Made by a program: the position numbers and the translations under genes | Notes under the pieces: generated by a model | The model's input: only the letters and a program-made list of their open reading frames with translations | What the model was told of the DNA's origin: nothing | The model's database searches: none | Shown here: in pieces, positions 8,357-16,294 of the stretch | Position numbering within the stretch: the first letter of the stretch is position 1 | How the letters are laid out: each line of letters begins with the position of its first letter | Assembly (NCBI RefSeq): GCF_005233875.1 | Contig: NZ_SZPZ01000001.1 | Location: forward strand, 62,001-126,000 | From: Kribbella jiaozuonensis | GTDB taxonomy: Bacteria > Actinomycetota > Actinomycetes > Propionibacteriales > Kribbellaceae | DNA length: 64,000 nt | Reading direction: 5' to 3'

Positions 8357-8680
8357 TCAGTCTTTCCGGCGGCCGCGGTGCAGTTCGGTCTCGAGGGCGT
8401 CGAGCCGGTTGATCCAGAACTTGCGGTACCGGTCCAGCCAGGTGTCGATCTCGCGCAGCGGGCCGGGGTCCACGGCGTACAGCCGCCGGGTGCCGTCGAC
8501 GGTCACGGTCGCGAACCCGTTGTCGCGCAGTACCCGCAGATGCTGCGAGACGGCAGGCTGGCTGATGCCGAACTCCGCGCCGATCGTGCCGGCGATACTG
8601 CCGGCCGGCAGCTCGCCGTCGGCGAGCAGTTCAAGGATCCGGCGCCGGACCGGATCGCCGAGGATGTCGAACGCGTGCAC
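8357..8680 (-). CDS. ArsR/SmtB-family winged-helix regulator
   Basis: A 107-residue protein with the ArsR fold: AFDILGDPVRRRILELLADGE, recognition helix ISQPAVSQHLRVLRDNGF, wing VTVDGTRRLYAVDPGPL. It lacks the ELCVCDL-type metal-binding cysteines, so it probably senses a non-metal signal. It heads a two-gene operon with the RibD-like protein and likely represses itself through the inverted repeat found just upstream. Confidence 0.9.
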   Translation of the reverse strand: MHAFDILGDPVRRRILELLADGELPAGSIAGTIGAEFGISQPAVSQHLRVLRDNGFATVTVDGTRRLYAVDPGPLREIDTWLDRYRKFWINRLDALETELHRGRRKD

Positions 8681-8699
8681 CGGACAAGTATTTCAGCGA

Positions 8700-8719
8700 T
8701 GACTTATATGAACAAGTCA
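8700..8719 (-). promoter_or_regulatory. Candidate ArsR operator
   Basis: A 6-bp inverted repeat TGACTT-N8-AAGTCA lies 20 bases upstream of the ArsR start in an unusually AT-rich spot, where the minus-strand promoter must be. ACAAGT recurs at 8684-8689 and overlaps the right arm at 8713-8718. Position and symmetry suggest autoregulation; binding is inferred. Confidence 0.45.
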
Positions 8720-8837
8720 CCGGAGGGTTTGCGGTTGGCGACGACCCGGCGCGGGGAACCTTCCGGTACTGACAGTGATCTGCCGGACGGGGCAGCTCGG
8801 GTGATGGTCGGCCGGTAGGCAACGGTCAGGTCACGGC

Positions 8838-8881
8838 TAGAATGACCGCGAGACTACGCCTGGTGCAACGCCGCACGGCGT
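8838..8881 (+). promoter_or_regulatory. Probable lysC promoter -10 and leader hairpin
   Basis: TAGAAT at 8838-8843 is a good -10 hexamer; no clear -35 is seen. A small hairpin ACGCC-GCAC-GGCGT (8868-8881) lies in the inferred ~65-base leader, before the GAGGAGA ribosome site and GTG of lysC. I see no T-box, lysine riboswitch or leader peptide. Confidence 0.45.
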
Positions 8882-8911
8882 ACCGCAACCAGTGGTTTGA
8901 GGAGAAACACT

Positions 8912-10180
8912 GTGGGACGCGTCGTACACAAGTACGGCGGTTCTTCGGTCGCCGACGCCGATTGCATCAAGCGCGTGGCCCAACGGATCGTCGCGACAAA
9001 GAAGGCCGGGAACGACGTCGTAGTGGTGATCTCCGCCATGGGCGACACCACCGACGAACTGATGGACCTGGCCCAGCAGGTCTCTCCGCTGCCCCCGCCG
9101 CGCGAGCTGGACATGCTGCTCACCTCGGGTGAGCGGATCTCCGCCGCGCTGCTGGCGATGGCGATCGCCAACCTCGGGTACGAGGCCCGCAGCTTCACCG
9201 GTTCGCAGGCCGGTGTGATCACGACGTCCGCGCACGGTAACGCGCGCATCATCGACATCACCCCGGGCCGGATCGAGGGTGCCCTCGGCGAGGGCCATAT
9301 CGCGATCGTGGCCGGTTTCCAGGGCGTGGCCCAGGACACCAAGGACATCACCACGATGGGCCGCGGCGCGTCCGACACGACCGCGGTGGCGCTGGCTGCC
9401 GCGCTCGAGGCGGACTACTGCGAGATCTACACCGACGTGGACGGCATCTTCACCGCGGACCCGCGGATCGTGCCGGCCGCCAAGCACATCCCGAAGATCT
9501 CCTACGAGGAGATGCTCGAGATGGCCGCCTGCGGCGCCAAGGTGCTCCACCTGCGCTGCGTCGAGTACGCGCGGCGCTACAACGTCCCCGTCCACGTGCG
9601 TTCCTCCTTCTCGCAGAAGGAAGGCACCTGGGTCGTCGATGCCAAGGAAATGGATGAGATGGAACAGGCGATAATCTCCGGCGTGGTCCAGGACCGCAAC
9701 GAGGCCAAGATCACGGTCGTCGGCGTACCGGACAAGCCGGGTGAGGCGGCCCGGATCTTCGAGACGGTCGCCGGCGCCGAGACCAACATCGACATGATCG
9801 TGCAGAACGTCTCGGCGGTCGCCACCAACCGCACCGACATCTCGTTCACGCTGCCCCGCGTCGACGGCGCCCGGGCGATGTCCGCCCTGGCCCGGATGAA
9901 GGACGAGGTGGGCTACGAGCAGTTGCTGTACGACGACCAGATCGGCAAGGTCTCGGTCGTCGGTGTCGGAATGCGCTCGCACCCGGGCGTTTCGGCGAAG
10001 TTCTTCTCCGCGCTGGCCGACGCCGGCGTGAACATCGAGATGATCTCCACCTCGGAGATCCGGATCTCGGTGGTCGTGGACGAGAACCTGGTGGATGCTG
10101 CCGTGACCGCGGCGCACACCGCATTCGATCTGGACGACGAGCACACCCAGGCTGTCGTGTACGGAGGAACTGGACGGTGA
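8912..10180 (+). CDS. lysC: Aspartokinase (aspartate kinase)
   Basis: It phosphorylates aspartate, the first step to lysine/diaminopimelate, threonine and methionine. I start at GTG 8912, which has a GAGGAGA site and gives the normal [14 protein letters not shown]-terminus (422 residues); the TTG at 8897 adds only four residues with no site. The kinase domain carries [42 protein letters not shown] and EIYTDVDGI. Two ACT domains follow from ~265, giving Lys+Thr-type feedback. The stop overlaps asd by four bases. Confidence 0.96.
   Translation: MGRVVHKYGGSSVADADCIKRVAQRIVATKKAGNDVVVVISAMGDTTDELMDLAQQVSPLPPPRELDMLLTSGERISAALLAMAIANLGYEARSFTGSQAGVITTSAHGNARIIDITPGRIEGALGEGHIAIVAGFQGVAQDTKDITTMGRGASDTTAVALAAALEADYCEIYTDVDGIFTADPRIVPAAKHIPKISYEEMLEMAACGAKVLHLRCVEYARRYNVPVHVRSSFSQKEGTWVVDAKEMDEMEQAIISGVVQDRNEAKITVVGVPDKPGEAARIFETVAGAETNIDMIVQNVSAVATNRTDISFTLPRVDGARAMSALARMKDEVGYEQLLYDDQIGKVSVVGVGMRSHPGVSAKFFSALADAGVNIEMISTSEIRISVVVDENLVDAAVTAAHTAFDLDDEHTQAVVYGGTGR
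9659..10180 (+). other. Internal start for aspartokinase beta subunit
   Basis: ATG 9659 (residue 250) begins MEQAIISGV and has an AAGGAA sequence 9 bases upstream. In Corynebacterium glutamicum LysC the beta (ACT-only regulatory) subunit starts at the equivalent residue 250. The position match supports an alpha2beta2 enzyme encoded by overlapping in-frame starts. Confidence 0.6.
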
Positions 10181-11283
10181 CCCCTGTGAGCGCTGTGGAG
10201 AACACGATCGAGGACCGGGCGGGCCTGCCATCGCTGGCGGTGGTCGGTGCGACCGGAGCCGTCGGGTCGGTGATGCTGACCCTGCTCTCGACCAGGGAGA
10301 ACGTCTGGGGAGAGATCCGGCTGATCGCGTCCGAGCGCTCCGCGGGTAAGCGGCTGAAGGTCCGCGGCGAGGAGGTCGAGGTCGTCGCGATCAGCGAGGA
10401 CGCCTTCGACGGTATCGACGTGGCGATGTTCGACGTACCGGACGAGGTGTCCGCGCACTGGGCGCCGATCGCGGCCGCCAAGGGCGCGGTCGTGGTGGAC
10501 AACTCGGGCGCGTTCCGGATGGACCCGGATGTCCCGCTGGTGGTCCCGGAGGTGAACGCCGAAGCGGCCCGGAACCGGCCGAAGGGCATCATCTCCAACC
10601 CGAACTGCACGACGCTGTCGATGATCGTGGCGATGGGCGCGCTGCACCACCGCTACGAGCTCGAGCAGCTCGTCGTCGCGTCGTACCAGGCCGCGTCCGG
10701 TGCGGGCCAGGCCGGTATCGACGCGCTGTACGACCAGCTGACGAAGGTGTCCGGCAACCGCGAGCTCGGCAGCTCGCCGGGCGACGTACGGCGGGTTGTC
10801 GGCAACGACCTCGGCCCGTTCCCGGCGCCGCTCGCGCTGAACGTCGTACCGTGGGCCGGCTCGCTCAAGGACGACGGCTGGTCGTCGGAGGAGCTGAAGG
10901 TCCGCAACGAGTCGCGCAAGATCCTCGGCCTGCCGGACCTGAAGGTGTCCGCGACCTGTGTGCGGGTCCCGGTCGTCACCACGCACTCGTTGTCGGTGCA
11001 CGCGCGGTTCGTCCAGGAGGTCGACGCCGACGGCGCCCGAGAGGTACTGCGGGACGCTCCCGGCGTACTGCTGTTCGACAACCCGGCCGAGGGCGAGTTC
11101 CCGACGCCGGCCGATGTCGTCGGCACCGACCCGACCTGGGTCGGCCGGATCCGCAAGTCCCTCGACGACCCGAACGAGCTCGAACTGTTCGTCTGCGGCG
11201 ACAACCTCCGCAAGGGCGCGGCGCTGAACACCGCGCAGATCGCCGAGGTCGTCGCTAAGGAGTTCGCGCCGGCAAAGGCGTAG
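10177..11283 (+). CDS. asd: Aspartate-semialdehyde dehydrogenase
   Basis: A 368-residue enzyme that reduces aspartyl phosphate with NADPH. It has the Rossmann start [15 protein letters not shown], substrate loop DNSGAFRMD, catalytic Cys144 in [10 protein letters not shown] and the [11 protein letters not shown] stretch. The GTG overlaps the lysC stop by four bases with ACGGAGGAA upstream, so the two enzymes are coupled. The N-terminus carries ~16 extra residues compared with the usual start. A strong terminator follows. Confidence 0.96.
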   Translation: MTPVSAVENTIEDRAGLPSLAVVGATGAVGSVMLTLLSTRENVWGEIRLIASERSAGKRLKVRGEEVEVVAISEDAFDGIDVAMFDVPDEVSAHWAPIAAAKGAVVVDNSGAFRMDPDVPLVVPEVNAEAARNRPKGIISNPNCTTLSMIVAMGALHHRYELEQLVVASYQAASGAGQAGIDALYDQLTKVSGNRELGSSPGDVRRVVGNDLGPFPAPLALNVVPWAGSLKDDGWSSEELKVRNESRKILGLPDLKVSATCVRVPVVTTHSLSVHARFVQEVDADGAREVLRDAPGVLLFDNPAEGEFPTPADVVGTDPTWVGRIRKSLDDPNELELFVCGDNLRKGAALNTAQIAEVVAKEFAPAKA

Positions 11284-11293
11284 AAGAACGGTC

Positions 11294-11326
11294 GAAGGCC
11301 CGCACAGCGCTGCTGTGCGGGCCTTC
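11294..11326. terminator. Bidirectional terminator between asd and the LuxR-type regulator
   Basis: A perfect 15-bp stem (GAAGGCCCGCACAGC and its complement) closes a 3-base loop. It lies 11 bases after the asd stop and 9 bases from the end of the convergent regulator gene, so it can end both transcripts. Confidence 0.9.
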
Positions 11327-11334
11327 TGCGCGTT

Positions 11335-12324
11335 CTAGAGCCAGTTCTCGCGAGCCGCGTGCAGGGCGAGCTGGAAGCGGGTGCTGGCGCCGGTGCGGTT
11401 CATCAGGCGTTCGAGGTACCGGAAGAACGTGCGGCGGCTGATGCCGAGCGTGCGGGCGATGGTGTCGTCCGCGGCGCCGGTGGCCAGCAGCGCGAGCAGG
11501 CGGCGCTCGATCGGCTCCAGGCGGTCGTCCTCGGTGCCGACCGAGGCGTGCAGCGGCAGCGCGTTGCGCCAGCACAGCTCGAACATCCCGATCAGCGCCG
11601 ACAGCAGGCTGCTCGGCCGGATGATCAGCAGCGACCGGTTCACGTCGGTGTCGCGCGCCGACATCGACACGAACGCGATCGAGCCGTCGATGATCGTCAG
11701 CTTCGCCGGTACGTCGGGCAGCACCCGCGCCTGCTCGCCGGCCTCCACGCACGGGAGGATGTTCTCGGTCAGGTACCCGGGCACCTCGACCGACTCGGGC
11801 GAGTAGACGATCCGGTACGAGACGCCGCGCCGGAGGTGCTCGATCTCCTCCTGGTTCGGGCCGCCGATGTAGTACGGCGGGGAGTCGATCGCCAGGATCT
11901 CGCGCTGCACACCGCCCTTGATCTGGTGGATCCGCTCGACGATCGCGCTGCCGGTGACGACCTCGATCAGGTGCGTGGTCGACTCGTTGTGCACGGTACG
12001 GCGGAACTCGTCGTACGCGTTCAGGACCTCGATCCGGGCCTGCTTCAGCTCGGACTCCCGGCGCAGCGTCATCGCCTCCAGGCCCGCGTCCGGGGGCACC
12101 GGAAGGTAGCGGGAGTGGTCCGAGCCGGAACGGCGGGCCAGACCGGCCTGCACGAGTCCGCTCAGGATGGAGTCGATCGAGCGTTCCCGGTCCGGGACCG
12201 CCTCATCCAGTTCGGTGATCGACGACGGTCCGGTCCGCAGCAGATGCTGGTAGACCTCGATCTCGTCGTCGTTGAGCCCGAGCACCTTCAAATGGTCGGC
12301 ACGCTCCGTGTCCGTAGTGCTCAC
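11335..12324 (-). CDS. TrmB-like/LuxR C-terminal transcriptional regulator
   Basis: About 329 residues from GTG 12324, which follows a GGGAGGGGAG site. The N-terminus is a TrmB-type winged helix (LGLNDDEIEVYQHLL... SITELDEAVPDRERSIDSILSGLVQAGLARR). A ~170-residue middle domain follows with an EREI/YYIGGP-like PLD-type sensor fold. The C-terminus is a LuxR-type helix-turn-helix (ERRLLALLATGAADDTIARTLGISRRTFFRYLERLM). This layout is common in Actinobacteria next to secondary-metabolism or sugar genes. Targets unknown. Confidence 0.85.
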   Translation of the reverse strand: MSTTDTERADHLKVLGLNDDEIEVYQHLLRTGPSSITELDEAVPDRERSIDSILSGLVQAGLARRSGSDHSRYLPVPPDAGLEAMTLRRESELKQARIEVLNAYDEFRRTVHNESTTHLIEVVTGSAIVERIHQIKGGVQREILAIDSPPYYIGGPNQEEIEHLRRGVSYRIVYSPESVEVPGYLTENILPCVEAGEQARVLPDVPAKLTIIDGSIAFVSMSARDTDVNRSLLIIRPSSLLSALIGMFELCWRNALPLHASVGTEDDRLEPIERRLLALLATGAADDTIARTLGISRRTFFRYLERLMNRTGASTRFQLALHAARENWL

Positions 12325-12518
12325 AACGCTCCCCTCCCTTCCCAGTGCTGTCACCGTCCGCTACCGTCCCTCAAGCGTAGATGGGGCGGTCCAATGCCGT
12401 CGGCACGTTCCGTGTCGACGTGTATGCGCCCAGCGATATTTGTTGTCCGATCAACATTCTTGTGCCGTGTCACCATCTGGCCACCATTTCTGCGCAGTTG
12501 TGAGCGAGAATTGAGGTC

Positions 12519-12561
12519 CAGCAGCCCGGCGACGGACCACCTGAGCGCCGCCGGGCTGCTG
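12519..12561. terminator. Large hairpin, possible terminator
   Basis: CAGCAGCCCGGCG (12519-12531) pairs perfectly with CGCCGGGCTGCTG (12549-12561) around a 17-base loop. No gene ends close by in either direction, so it may end a transcript from the regulator promoter region or act as an RNA structure. Confidence 0.5.
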
Positions 12562-12727
12562 TTCCAATTCTGGCCCGAGTTGGCTGTCTCGTCAGCGGAG
12601 CCTGTTTCGGTTGGGTCTCGATCCCGGCGCATCGGTGCCCTCGCACTTCCGTGCCATCACCGGCTGTGCTGAAGGGTGTACAAACTGTGGCATCTCCAAT
12701 CGTGAGGCCGATCAGGAGGAGAGCCCG

Positions 12728-13132
12728 ATGCGACCGGTTCCGCCGTGTGCCGCCGCCCCTCGTGTCGGTGCTGCCGTCCCCAGCGCGCTGGCATCTTTGC
12801 AGGGATTCCAGCTAGCGCTGTCCTCCGCCGGCCTCCGGTCCCTCCCCACACCAGCTGCGCGCACCTGCCGGCGTCCGCAGCCGCTCTGGGGACGGACCAG
12901 AGGTGCGATGACCGCCGCCCTGGTCATCGTGCCGGTTGATCCGGCACGGCCCGCGTCCGCTTCCGCCCAGCGCGGACGCCGCCCCGGATCGATGGTGGAA
13001 CCCCGGGAGGTGCAGACCGGTGCTCCGTGGATGGTGAGGCTGTCCATGGGGAGCGCGGATGTGATGTTGCGCGTCACGTCCTCCGTCCGGCTCGCTCCGG
13101 CCAGGAAGCATCTTCCGGGGTCCTGCCGATAA
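12728..13132 (+). CDS. Doubtful small protein with strong ribosome site
   Basis: ATG 12728 is preceded by AGGAGGAGA at ideal spacing and opens a 134-codon frame. The product is Ala/Pro/Arg-rich with scattered Cys, has no recognisable domain, and its codon bias is weaker than the neighbours. The minus strand is also open over much of it. I list it because the ribosome site is one of the best in the window, not because the protein looks real. Confidence 0.25.
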   Translation: MRPVPPCAAAPRVGAAVPSALASLQGFQLALSSAGLRSLPTPAARTCRRPQPLWGRTRGAMTAALVIVPVDPARPASASAQRGRRPGSMVEPREVQTGAPWMVRLSMGSADVMLRVTSSVRLAPARKHLPGSCR

Positions 13133-13253
13133 CACCCGTCCCCTGTGACCACAGCAGTCACGGGACCGGTGTGGCAGGTCACGTCAACTTCGCATCGGTG
13201 CGTAGCGTCGTACCTGATGAATTGACGGCGATTTGACTTGGCTGCAAGGCGTT

Positions 13254-13283
13254 TTGGTCGGTGCCGCCTGTCAAATGTATATT
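13254..13283 (+). promoter_or_regulatory. Probable promoter of the glycopolymer operon
   Basis: TTGGTC (13254-13259) and TATATT (13278-13283) are separated by 18 bases in an AT-rich island just upstream of the first gene of the long co-directional locus. No other convincing promoter is seen until the end of the locus. A second TTGACT at 13233-13238 may contribute. Confidence 0.5.
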
Positions 13284-13384
13284 CCGGATAACGATCGGCG
13301 AAGGACGACTCAGGTGTTGCTGACGCAGTGTCGTACGGGGTTTCGTAGCCGTCTGTACGTCGTTGCTCACTAAGGAGGACCGCT

Positions 13385-13528
13385 GTGTCGTCGGCGTTGA
13401 AGCCGATCCGCTACTCTGCTTCCCGGTCTGCGTGGCACGCCGCCGTACCCCGGGCGGCAGTCGCCGAAACCCAGGTGCTCGGCCACGTGGATCCAACTTT
13501 CCGGCAGAGAGAGGCGTCGCCTGAATGA
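13385..13528 (+). CDS. Small ORF (47 aa) translationally coupled to the exporter gene
   Basis: GTG 13385 follows a perfect AAGGAGG site and encodes 47 residues beginning VSSALKPIRYSASRS and ending FRQREASPE. Its TGA overlaps the ATG of the ABC permease (ATGA). It has no hydrophobic segment; it is basic at the start and acidic at the end. The coupling implies it is translated and sets permease expression, either as a leader ORF or a small protein of the locus. Confidence 0.55.
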   Translation: MSSALKPIRYSASRSAWHAAVPRAAVAETQVLGHVDPTFRQREASPE

Positions 13529-14391
13529 ACGCGACTAGCGTCGACGAGGAGTTCAACCCGTCGGTGCACGTGTACGAACCACACCGGGTCGGCCTGCCGG
13601 CCCTGCGCCCGTACTTCAAGGCGCTGTGGCAGCGGAGAGAGTTCGCAGCGGAGATGTCCCGGACCAACATCCGGGGTGCGCACACGAACACCTTCTTCGG
13701 CCAGGTGTGGCTGGTGCTGAACCCGCTGTTGCTCGCCTTGGTCTATTACCTGCTCACCGACATCATCGCCGGTGGCGCAACGAAGGTGGACGCCGGACTG
13801 CGGTTCGCTCACATGTGCGGCGGCCTGTTCGCCTTCTACTACTTCTCGGGTGCGATGACGGCCGGTGCGGCCAGCGTGGTCGGCGGCGGCAAGCTGCTGA
13901 TGAACCAGTCGTTCCCGCGGATGTTGCTCCCGCTGTCCGCAGTGCGGACGGCGTTCTTCCGCTTCCTGCCGACGCTGGTCGTGTATCTCGCGATCCACGT
14001 CATCGTGGGGCTGAAGCTGCACTGGCAGATGCTGCTGGCACCGGTGTTCCTGGTGCTGCTGACGATCTTCGCCGCAGGCATGGGAATGATCTTCGCCGCC
14101 CTGCAGGTGTACTTCCGCGACACCACCAGCTTCCTGCCGTACTTCGTGCGCATCTGGCTGTACATGTCACCGGTGCTCTGGTTCGCCGAGCAGGCGCCGG
14201 CGAAGTTCAAGGGCTTCATCCAGTACAACCCGCTGTACTCGCTGCTGGGTGGCTGGACCGACCTGCTCGTCAAGGGCCACATCCCCGAGTGGAAGATGTG
14301 GGCCGGCGCCGTGGTGTTCGCGCTCGCCGCGTTCGTGATCGGCTCGTTGTTCTTCATGTCGAGGGAGCGTGAGTTCGTTGTCCGTCTCTGA
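13525..14391 (+). CDS. wzm: ABC-2 type polysaccharide/teichoic acid exporter, permease (Wzm/TagG type)
   Basis: A 288-residue membrane protein with about six hydrophobic segments and the ABC-2 features of Wzm/TagG: an N-terminal amphipathic stretch, RGAHTNTFFGQVWLVLNPLLLALVYY-type first helix, QVYFRDTTSFLPYFVRIWLYMSPVLW, then YNPLYSLLGGW. It moves a finished lipid-linked glycan across the membrane with the next gene's ATPase, which it overlaps by 23 bases. It opens the large glycan cluster. Confidence 0.93.
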   Translation: MNATSVDEEFNPSVHVYEPHRVGLPALRPYFKALWQRREFAAEMSRTNIRGAHTNTFFGQVWLVLNPLLLALVYYLLTDIIAGGATKVDAGLRFAHMCGGLFAFYYFSGAMTAGAASVVGGGKLLMNQSFPRMLLPLSAVRTAFFRFLPTLVVYLAIHVIVGLKLHWQMLLAPVFLVLLTIFAAGMGMIFAALQVYFRDTTSFLPYFVRIWLYMSPVLWFAEQAPAKFKGFIQYNPLYSLLGGWTDLLVKGHIPEWKMWAGAVVFALAAFVIGSLFFMSREREFVVRL

Positions 14392-15196
14392 GACCGAGAA
14401 GAAGCCGATGCAGAAGAGCCCGTCGGACATCCCCGCCGTCAAGGTGCAGGACGTGTCGATCACCTACCGGACCACGTTCGAGCGGGTGCCGACCTTCAAG
14501 AGCGCGATCATCCGGCTCGGCCGCGGCGAGCGGGCGGTCCGCGAGGTCAAGGCCGTCCAGAACGTGTCCTTCGACGTCAACCACGGCACCACGATCGGCA
14601 TCATCGGCGCGAACGGCGCCGGCAAGTCGACGCTGATGCGGGCGGTGGCCGGCATCCTGCCGCCGACGTCGGGCCGGATCGAGGTGCACGGCCGGGTCTC
14701 CACGCTGCTGTCGCTGGGCGTCGGCTTCAACGCCGCGCTGTCCGGCAAGGAGAACGTGGTGCTGGGCGGCCTGGCGGCCGGCCTGAGCCGCAAGGAGATC
14801 GAGGCCCGGTACGAGGAGATCGCCGAGTTCGCCGAGCTCGGTGACTTCATGGAGATGCCGATGCGGACGTACTCGTCCGGCATGTTCAGCCGGCTGGCGT
14901 TCTCCGTCGCGGTGCACATGGACCCCGACATCCTGCTGATCGACGAGGCGCTGTCCGCCGGTGACGCGTCGTTCAAGTCCAAGGCCGCGGCCAAGATGGG
15001 CGAACTGGTCTCGAACAGCCGGACCATGTTCCTGGTCAGTCACGCGATGAGCAGCGTGCGCGAGATGTGCAACGACTGCATCTGGCTGCACAAGGGCAAG
15101 CTGATGATGCGTGGCGAGCCCAACGAGGTCATCCAGGCCTACACGAAGTTCCTGCAGGTCGGCGAAGCGGAATCCGTCTCACTCGAGGACCTCTGA
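14369..15196 (+). CDS. wzt: ABC exporter ATP-binding protein (Wzt/TagH type)
   Basis: 275 residues from GTG 14369 (ATG 14408 is an alternative). Walker A GANGAGKST, signature YSSGMFSRLAFS, Walker B DILLIDEALS and switch His in FLVSHAMSS are all present, with the RAVREVKAVQNVSF entry typical of polysaccharide exporters. It ends soon after the nucleotide-binding domain, so it lacks the C-terminal carbohydrate-recognition domain of O9a-type Wzt proteins. It therefore probably does not select a capped chain end. Confidence 0.93.
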   Translation: MSSLSVSETEKKPMQKSPSDIPAVKVQDVSITYRTTFERVPTFKSAIIRLGRGERAVREVKAVQNVSFDVNHGTTIGIIGANGAGKSTLMRAVAGILPPTSGRIEVHGRVSTLLSLGVGFNAALSGKENVVLGGLAAGLSRKEIEARYEEIAEFAELGDFMEMPMRTYSSGMFSRLAFSVAVHMDPDILLIDEALSAGDASFKSKAAAKMGELVSNSRTMFLVSHAMSSVREMCNDCIWLHKGKLMMRGEPNEVIQAYTKFLQVGEAESVSLEDL

Positions 15197-15199
15197 CCA

Positions 15200-16294
15200 A
15201 TGTCACGCAGCACGGCGCCGGACGTGGGGATCATCACGACCGGTCACGACGTCGCCGACGCGCGCCTGCACAAGATCACCGCGGCCCTGCAGCAGCGCGA
15301 CCTCACGGTCGAGCTCTGGGGCCTGGGTGAGGCCAGTGGCGGGCCCGCGGGCGCGGTCGTGCACGCCGGACCGCGCGGCACGATGGTGCAGCGGCTGGCC
15401 CGGACCGCCGTACTGCCGTGGCGGACCAAGGCGAAGGTGGTGATGACGGTCGATCCGGACATGATCCCGATCGCCCGTCTCGTCACCGGCCTGCGGCGGC
15501 GCAAGCTCGTCGTCGATGTCCACGAGGACTATGAGCGACTGCTGGCCGACCGGGCCTGGGCCAAGGGCCCTGCCGGTCTGCCGGCCCGGCTGATCGTCCG
15601 CGCCGGGTCGAAGCTGGCCGCGGGCGCCGACCTCACGGTCGTCGCCGACTCGCACCTGGCACCGCACCACGCCAAGCACCGCCTGGTGGTGCAGAACCTT
15701 CCTGACCACGGCTTCCTGGCCCCGGCCCCGGCGACCGGCGCACCGCGCGCTGTGTACGTCGGTGACCTGCGCGAGAGCCGTGGACTCTTCGACATGGTCG
15801 AGACCGTCGCCGCGGCGCCGGAGTGGTCTCTCGACCTGGTCGGCCCGGTCGCACCGTCGGACCGGGAGCGGCTGGAGGCCCGGATCGAGGAGCCCGAGCT
15901 GGCCGGCCGTGTCCGGTTGCACGGGCGCCAGCCACCCGCGGACGCCTGGCGGATCGCGCAGGGTGCCTGGGCGAGCCTGGCCATGCTGCAGCCGACCCCG
16001 GCGTTCATCGAAGCGATGCCGTCCAAGATCTACGAGTACCTCGCCAGCGGTCTTCCCGTGCTGTCCACCCGGCTGCCCCGGCAGACCCGGGTGATCGAGG
16101 AGTCCGGTGGCGGAGTCCTGGTGGACTCGGTGGCGGAGGCCGCCGAGACCTTGCGGCGCTGGTCCGCGGACCCCGGTGAGCTGGAGAAGTTGCACGACCA
16201 TGCACTGCAGTGGGCGGCGGAACATCTGCCCACGACCACGCCGTACGACGACCTGGCCGACGCGATTCTCAAACTGCTAAAGGGAAGTGCATGA
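15200..16294 (+). CDS. Glycosyltransferase, GT-B fold (GT4-like)
   Basis: 364 residues from ATG 15200 with a GAGGAC site. The N-terminal half has Rossmann strands and DVHEDYERLLADR; the C-terminal half has AVYVGDLRESRGLFDMVE, LHGRQPPADAW and the donor-binding loop EAMPSKIYEYLASGLPVLST, where the Glu and the KxYEYLA segment are typical of GT4. It transfers a sugar to the growing glycan; donor and acceptor unknown. It overlaps the next gene by 4 bases. Confidence 0.88.
   Translation: MSRSTAPDVGIITTGHDVADARLHKITAALQQRDLTVELWGLGEASGGPAGAVVHAGPRGTMVQRLARTAVLPWRTKAKVVMTVDPDMIPIARLVTGLRRRKLVVDVHEDYERLLADRAWAKGPAGLPARLIVRAGSKLAAGADLTVVADSHLAPHHAKHRLVVQNLPDHGFLAPAPATGAPRAVYVGDLRESRGLFDMVETVAAAPEWSLDLVGPVAPSDRERLEARIEEPELAGRVRLHGRQPPADAWRIAQGAWASLAMLQPTPAFIEAMPSKIYEYLASGLPVLSTRLPRQTRVIEESGGGVLVDSVAEAAETLRRWSADPGELEKLHDHALQWAAEHLPTTTPYDDLADAILKLLKGSA

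Larger units (their letters stand above)
12355..13384. other. 1 kb region without a secure gene
   Basis: Open frames here conflict on both strands and have weaker third-position GC bias than the neighbours. The stretch contains a large hairpin (12519-12561), one frame with an excellent ribosome site (12728-13132), an imperfect inverted repeat near 13141-13164, AT-rich patches and, at its end, the probable promoter of the glycan locus. I see no RNA gene or insertion sequence. Confidence 0.5.
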
